From: Muscardinus avellanarius
Taxonomy: Eukaryota; Chordata; Mammalia; Rodentia; Gliridae
NCBI GenBank assembly: GCA_963383645.1
Contig: OY726565.1
Coordinates: 27,800,966-27,864,965, forward strand
Reading direction: 5' to 3'
DNA length: 64,000 bases
Shown: piece by piece, positions 57,458 through 64,000 of the stretch
Layout of the letters: every line of letters begins with the position of its first letter
How positions within the stretch are numbered: position 1 is the stretch's first letter
Notes under the pieces: model-generated
Told to the model about the DNA's origin: nothing
The model's database searches: none
Seen by the model: the letters and a program-made list of their open reading frames with translations, nothing else
Program-made: the position numbers and the translations under genes

Positions 57458-58765
57458 GCAATGCTCCTTATTAACTTACATCTATCTCCTTAACTGGGCC
57501 ATACCCACTGATAGGCTTTAGACCTCTATTTTTATCACACTGAGTAGATGCTAAGTGAACTAAAAATACCTATTAACAGAGGAACTTCAACAAAACCTTC
57601 AGCTTTATTAAAACTCCAAGCCAAGCAAGGTCTCCAACCTTTACTTAGAAAGTGAGGATGGACTGTTAGGAAACTGATGATTATTGTTGCCATCTGTGCA
57701 GACGTAAGCGAGGAACGTGGAGTCACTTTCGCTCTTTAAAAACGGATGGTGTTGGCCTGTGTCTGAGGACAGCGGGGGCGGGACGAGGGAAAGGGAAGGG
57801 ATGTACTTTCCTCTCACAGGACCCACTCCAAATTGCTTTGTTTTCTACCTTAGTCTCTTTCCACCAGTGCAAAACTTTTTGACAGATTGTAGTTCCCATT
57901 TCCCAGTTTTTTCTAAGCACAGATCTGAGTAGTCTTTTTGTTCAAGGTAGGAATCAACCCAGGTCTCTGACCCCTGCCTTACACCAAGATCATACCTTCT
58001 AAATTTCTTATTGTCTGCCAGATTAATCCTAGAATTGCACACATGGTGTTTTCTACATTTATGTTGTGATTTCTCTAGTCATTTTCTTTTTTTTTTTTTT
58101 TTAGTCATTTTCAACATATTATCACACTGTAAATACTCTGGCTTACTAGTTTAGTCAAAAGCCCACTTTATTTATTTTATTTTGTAATTCAGTCTCAATG
58201 TCTCTTTTGCAGCACAATTGTTATGAATTTTCAACTTATTTTTATCTATTTTTATATCTGCCACTTCTACAGTGTAGCAAGGTTTTTTTCTTAACTTTAA
58301 AAACATCATTTCCCAAAGAAAGCTGTTCTAAAATCTGGCTTTTTCAGCAAACTGAACACCCACACAATGAAGATGGAAAGACAGAAGTTGGAGGTAGGTA
58401 GGATGCACACAGTCACCTTGCCTATTTTTTTCCTAAACAAATACAAAGACATGTATGCAATAATGTTTGAGTTTCCATAACTTCCTATTTTACACTAAGA
58501 AAATGTTGCTGACCCTTATTATATGTCTTTATATATGGGTTTTGCTAAGAATTTATGCACTTCAGTAGTGGCTCACATTTTCTTTGAAATCAATCTGTAT
58601 CTGTGGAGCAGAATGTGAGTCTAATTGATTCCAAATTTATTTTGCCTTTTAAATGATAATAACTTTCTATTTTTCTAATTTTAGGAATAGGGTTGTCTCC
58701 TACTCCATAATGAAACAATTCAAAACTTTAATAATCTAAAATTAAAGCAATCATTTGTTTTGATT
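57458..58765. other. unique sequence
   Basis: T(19) run near 58087-58105. No repeat or exon recognised. Confidence 0.4.
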
Positions 58766-58784
58766 TTGTTTCTGTTTGTCAGGG

Positions 58785-58990
58785 AAACTGGACTCGGCTG
58801 GACAGTTCTCTTTAGGGTCACTCCTCAGCTGCAGTCAGCTTGCGATGGCTGCTCCGGTCATCTTAAAGGCTTTCTCATGCACGTGACTCTTCTATGGAAC
58901 CTGAGTGGAGGTTGCCATCTGGAGCATCCCCAAGTGGCTTTTCTAGGTGTCCTGGATTCCCCCATGGCCCCCTGGCTCATTTCCAGGGTA
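58785..58990. mobile_element. possible hAT-type (MER) DNA transposon fossil
   Basis: GACTCGGCTGGACAGTTCTC, CAGCTGCAGTCAGC and TCATGCACGTGACTCTTC recall an ancient MER1-group non-autonomous element. Splice-like signals (CAG|G before, CAG|GTAAGT after) flank an 81-codon open frame, but I favour a fossil repeat over an exon. Confidence 0.4.
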
Positions 58991-59269
58991 AGTATCCCAA
59001 AATAGAGGTGGGAGCCGTATTTCCCTGTATGACCTGGCCCTGAAGTTATGTAGCATCACTTCCTATGAGGGATAGCGGGAGGGGTCGAGGGGGGGCAGGG
59101 TGAGAAATAGGCCCCAAACTCTAGCAAGATTGCATTGTAAGAACATATGGAATGAGAGATCCTGTCATCATTGAAAATACAGTCTTCCATATGTGGTTAT
59201 ATAACTGACTATTTATAAAATTTAAGTGGATAGGGCACTATAATTTGTGGTTTAGATACCAGTTTCAAC
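58991..59269. other. unique sequence
   Basis: Nothing recognised. Confidence 0.35.
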
Positions 59270-59453
59270 CTTTGTGTGTATGCATGTGTGTTTGATACTC
59301 TGAATTGAAATTCTACTACTGAGTTATCCCCATCCTGAATTTATCCTTTATTTTGAAATAGGGTCTTGCTAAGTTACTGTGCCCTGGCCCCAAACCTGGA
59401 ATCCTCCTGTCTTGGCCTCCCAAGTACTGAGACTACAGGTGTGTGCCATTTCA
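59270..59453 (-). mobile_element. diverged B1-dID SINE
   Basis: ID remnant (TTTGATACTCTGAATTGAA) and B1 part (CTCCCAAGTACTGAGACTAC) on the reverse strand. Confidence 0.7.
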
Positions 59454-61288
59454 AACTCTTTTTGCACCAAACCATGCACAGATGCCACTAATCAATCTAG
59501 CAAAGTACATAGCTTTTCAGGTTACTGATTTGGTCTTAATGTTTCCTTGTCACTGCTTTTAAGTTAGATGTAACCAGGGAAAATAAGATGAAAAAGACTT
59601 GCTAATTTGTAATCTCTATACTCTATCTTTGATCAATGGGTCCTAATCATATCCTTCAATGAATACATGTTGTTCATCTACTTACTGTGTAAATTGAATC
59701 TTCGTTGGCTGCCCAGGCCGTCAGCACGGTTAAATTATCCCCAAGTTCATTTGTAACACTAATTTTCTAGGATTCTGACTCTTATATTTGCAGGTCTGAA
59801 ACTCTATTTTCATCTGCTAAATAAACATCCCTACCAATACCACCAGATAATTATCTTAATGAATGTGCATGTGTTTCTTTTCTATTATGAACCCCATGAA
59901 AAACCATAAAATCAATTGCTATCGCATGCTACCTCTTTGCAAGTAAAATAAAAGAACTTTCTTTCAAGTTGAGCTTATCCAAATTACACATATTTTCCTC
60001 TTGCTTCTATCCTAGAATAGTCTATTAAGCCTCAGAAATTTTCCCATGAAAATAATAATAGCATCTCAACAGACTAGTTGACAGCATCTTTCTCTATCAA
60101 ACATGATTCTGTGGTAACAGGATAAAATGAAAAATCTGGATTCTGTCAGAAGCGTGAGACCCACTCAAAACACTACCCATTTGCGTAGGGGCATTTACAA
60201 CCAACAAAGAGGATCTATCAGGAAACAGGAAACTCAAATCCCCAAGACATATACTGAAGTTATCTAAACCAAGGTCCAGCCGAAGGAGCGGAGCAGTGCT
60301 TCATCCTGGTCTCTGATGTCCTTTGTCACTAATACACAATCATTAGCTTCAGTCACTCTAAATAAAACATTGTTTAAGTATGAAGATCTCCTCCTTCTCT
60401 ATCAGTTGTGATTTTGAGAATTTAATTCACACTTTCCTGCATCTCTTAAGAGCTTTTCTCTGTCCTCCAAATGATTTTCTCTACCTTGCTCATATAAACA
60501 AAATGCTTTTTTTTCTCCACTCCCACAATGTTCTTTCTCCCATTATGGATTTTAAATCGACATGTCTTTCTACCGTCTTTTATACAATAAGCTGCTTTTT
60601 CTTTTCTGATTTTACCCCTATGTCTACATCCAAATTACAATTCTATATCAAATCCTCTGGGAATATCTCTGCTTTTACATATGGCTCTACTTATAAGCAC
60701 ACAAGACACTGGGAGAGTATTGCTGACTGTCCCCATCTTTGTTGGGACCATATCCCTGTTGTGTTTCTGTAGTTAACATGCCTTTGAACTAACTTGTGAG
60801 AACCAAGCCAAGAATGGCTGTGGAGTGCCACAGGAAGACCACTGAGAGCACGGCCCAGGCTGGGAAGTCCCTCCTCCCTTGTACACCAGGACTCACTCGA
60901 CTCACTCCCGAGGGAAAAGTCAAGAGATTTGATGACATTGGTCTTCATTCCTTGTGTTTCAGACTCCTTGCGAGCTCAAGTTTTGTAAAGGCAGTTTCAG
61001 ACTTGGGGGACAATAGTAACCCATTCTGGAAATGCCAGTATGCTCATCACAGCCTGTCATCCAAATTAACATTTGGAAAGTGGTTGGATTCATAACCTAT
61101 CAGTGAATCCTGTTTACTTAATGATCTCATCCAGAAATGTGTGGCCAAGGAGTGGGGCTGCTCTGAGTCTTGGGGAACACCACCTGCTTTATAGGAAGGC
61201 CACCCACCACGCAGACTCAGTGCACACTGTCTCTACTGTGGAAGGTAATTCATATGTCCTTATGTATGTGCTACCATAGCCCTAAAGT
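59454..61288. other. 1.8 kb unique sequence, no supported gene
   Basis: Overlapping short frames at 60380-61280 lack family signatures. Nothing recognised. Confidence 0.45.
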
Positions 61289-61290
61289 TG

Positions 61291-61334
<44 letters not shown>

Positions 61335-61525
61335 ACATATACTGGGGATTGAACCTAAGGGTATTCTACTTCCAAGCTATACCCCAGCCCTATTTTATTT
61401 TTTATTTTGAAATAGGGCCTCATTAAGCTGATGGCCTTATTTCTGAGTCTGGTCTCAAGTCTGTAATCTTCATGTTTCAGCCCCCAAGTATGGAGGTTAT
61501 AGGTATGTACCACCATGCCTGGCTT
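61289..61525 (-). mobile_element. B1-dID SINE with (CA)n tail
   Basis: Minus-strand dimer, tail as (TG)n at 61289-61333. Confidence 0.85.
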
Positions 61526-63625
61526 AAAGCTGCTTTTTCTTTGCTGGAAAGAAATACTTATTGAGCAACCCACTAGGAAAAATACAAAGCTTCCCTCTCT
61601 TCTAACTTAGCCCTTAAAACAAAACTATTTTTAACATATAGAAAAAAAGCTGAAAAGAATTGTTCTTTCTTTTTCTTTTCTCCCATCCCCCAAACTACTC
61701 TTTTTTATAATGACCCATGAGGACATGTGGATGTAACTGGGTTAAAAATTTGTTCTTCAAACATGAGAATAATCTTTCAAAATAGAAAAGAAACATGGTT
61801 TTTCTAAGGAGAATAATTAAAACAAAATCATGAAGAAAAATCAGAGGAAAGATATACACACAGCATATACTAACTCTAAAATTAAAATCTGAAGTATACT
61901 GGAATAGGCTGAAAGGCCTGACTGAGAGATTTATCATATCATTAAGTGGAAATGCATTTAGGAGCCCTGAGGATTAGCTTTATTTCAGAAAATTGTCTCT
62001 TCTCATACAAAACAAAATGCAGTATTGCCAGAGTTTGCTTTGGTGGGAGAGGTGAAAGGTAGAATTTTAAAATAATTGAAATTGAGTTGAAATTGTAATT
62101 TATCGAAGGGGACAGAACTTCAAAAACACATATGGACTCACAGGTGGGGCCCTGGTCTTCGGGAGACTCTGGTAGATGTGGTAGAAGGCTATTCTGTGCA
62201 GGCCTCCCTGTCTAACCTATGCTGTGAGCTAAAGAGATGCTTTGCTCCCCAGAACCACAGGCCTGGATTTGAAGCAGCTGGCGGGGCTGGTGGTACGGGT
62301 GAGCACCTCCTTACCCAGTCGCCTCCATGGGCAGGTGGTATGGGTGAGAGCACACTCAGACATCACAAGGAGTCATTACAGCGCTGCTCTCACTGGTACT
62401 AAGAACACTTTGTGCAAGCTTTAAGATTAAGTAGGCAATAATATTTACTTTTCAAATGTCACAATTACCCAAGTTTGTCTCCTTGGAGGAGTTTGTGTAT
62501 TTCTGTTTTTAAGCTAAGAAAAAGCCTTAAAACTAATGGATGTCTCAAAAATCTCTCTTAGTATGAGAGACAGACACTTCTTAAATGCAATTACACTGAA
62601 ATTGTATTTCTCGTCATTCAGAATTCTAATTAAATTTGATGAGATGTTACTAAATAGAACTTATTAAATAACGTCAGTGCATTCTGATCTATATCTCCAA
62701 GATGATTTCAGATCAAGTTTTAAGACCCAAATGTACTCTTTTATGGTAGTGCAAAGTCAGTCTCTTCAGAAGGCCCAATATCCAGTGGATAGAGTCCCCA
62801 GAAGAAGGCTGGGTATGAAAGCAAAATTAATCTGTCAGCTGCTGTCCATATTTGATGTCTTTCTTTTTTCTTTGATCTCCAGCCCCAGCTCCTACTTGTC
62901 CATTATCTTTGGCTGCAAATCTTCATTGCACAATGCTGTCAGATGACCATTGTAACATCATGATGAGCATTAAAGTATTGTCTCTTGAAGTTTCTAAAGC
63001 TGCCAGTCATCAGGTTGAGCGTAATCTGGGGTCTCTGAAAAGTTATGGAGAATAAGATACTTTCCAACTTAGGAGCTCAAACTTAGCTCCTTTGAAACTA
63101 GTTTCTCCTGAATAAAAATGTTTTTCTCCGTAAAGCCATGGAGGAGGAGGTCCACTGGGCCCATTTCATCTTCAGGCCTTCCATTACCCACACATACCCA
63201 AAACATAGCAACTCAACCTCTCCCATCTCTGCGCACAAACACAAAGTACCTCAATGTTTTATCTAAACAAGATACCAGCAGCAAAAGAAATGTCCAATCT
63301 CTAGCTTTTTATGTAGAGAATAGCTAGAAGTCTGGAAATTATAGGTTCCCTTCCAGCTCGTGCCCCAGCCCCATCCAGATACTTATGAGGAACCACATAC
63401 TTTTTCTTTATTCAGTTTCTCATAACACAGAATCTTGGATGAGGATGTAAGTCCTTCCCCAGGAATGGTGGACTCTGAAATGATGGGCCCCCTGCACTGG
63501 AAATCATAGCCCTTTGCTCTGTGTTTGCAAAGCATCTTTCTATGGAGATACCTGTCCTCTATACCTTTTTCCTTATATATAAGAAAAAAGAGACGTATAT
63601 AGCCAATTCAATCCAATGGGGTTTT
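61526..63625. other. 2.1 kb unique sequence, no supported gene
   Basis: No repeat family or exon recognised. AATAAA-type signals occur without a gene context. Confidence 0.45.
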
Positions 63626-63820
63626 TGGTACTGGGGGTTGAACCTCGGCATTCTATCTCTGAGCTACACCCCCAGCCCTATTTCATTTTTATTTTGAAAC
63701 AAGGTCTTTCTAGGTTGGTGACAATCTCACTATTTGCTAAGGTTGTCCTCAAACCTGCAATCCTCCTATCCTGGCCTCCCAAGTAATGGAATTATAAGCA
63801 TGTGCAACCATGCCTGGCAA
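63626..63820 (-). mobile_element. B1-dID SINE, older subtype
   Basis: Minus-strand dimer with ID end GGTACTGGGGGTTGAACC and B1 end GTGCAACCATGCCTGGC. Confidence 0.85.
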
Positions 63821-64000
63821 CTTTGAGTTTTTAATTCTTAAATTAAAAATTAAGTTTTAACTTGGTCTTTGAATGCTGACTAGTGCCTTGTCAGGCAGCC
63901 ACAGGTTGGGAAGAGCATTGCAGGCAGCCTTGATGTAACCTGGGGGGCCAAAAGTCTGAAGGATAGAGAATGAGTGAGTGACTGTGAAAGGGTGATAAGG
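63821..64000. other. unique sequence
   Basis: Nothing recognised. Confidence 0.35.

Noticed and set aside
58760..59005. 81-codon frame bracketed by splice-like AG and GTAAGT
   Set aside because: Sequence resembles an ancient hAT fossil, and no neighbouring exon was found.

Overview
The window is mammalian nuclear DNA, almost certainly from a squirrel-family rodent (Sciuridae: ground squirrel, marmot, tree squirrel or relative). The main clue is the dominant SINE, a dimer of a B1 (7SL-like) left part and an ID (tRNA-like) right part (B1-dID / MEN-type). It occurs here some forty times, from very diverged to nearly consensus. I found no host protein-coding gene, no tRNA, rRNA or other structural RNA gene and no CpG island outside repeats. 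The window reads as gene-free intergenic or deep intronic sequence. Most of its open frames are repeat-derived or short chance frames.

Layout. 1-23 kb: mostly unique, AT-moderate DNA with scattered SINEs and their microsatellite tails, an ancient LINE ORF1 fragment (7.1-7.9 kb), a MIR (8.4 kb), a MER5-like DNA-transposon fossil (20.7 kb), and a minisatellite followed by a TATA/polyA LTR-like unit (22.5-23.2 kb). 24.0-26.8 kb: composite LINE copy 1 (minus strand). 29-37.1 kb: an old, nearly full-length L1 (plus strand) carrying four younger insertions. 37.1-42.7 kb: unique DNA, nested SINEs, a 200-bp pure purine tract and a (GAA)n tract. 42.8-45.15 kb: an L1 5' half. 46.5-50.4 kb: an old L1 3' half split by composite copy 2. 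50.9-51.6 kb: an L1 3' fragment on the minus strand. 52.2-55.0 kb: composite copy 3, with an undamaged ORF1. 55-64 kb: mostly unique DNA with a few SINEs, one MIR and TG/TA-rich low-complexity sequence.

The most interesting item is a repeated chimeric retrotransposon. It has an L1 5'UTR and ORF1, then a fragment of the ORF2 3' region from an older L1 in the opposite orientation, then an L1-like 3' end and A-rich tail. Three copies of about 2.8-2.9 kb share this architecture. Each lies between its own target-site duplications, and a fourth, 5'-truncated copy sits inside another L1. The element therefore moves as one unit, lacks any reverse transcriptase in sense orientation, and keeps ORF1 (305 codons intact in copy 3). 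It is a 'half-L1' (HAL1-like) parasite with an inverted ORF2 piece as its 3' body. Whether this family is already catalogued cannot be told from sequence alone.
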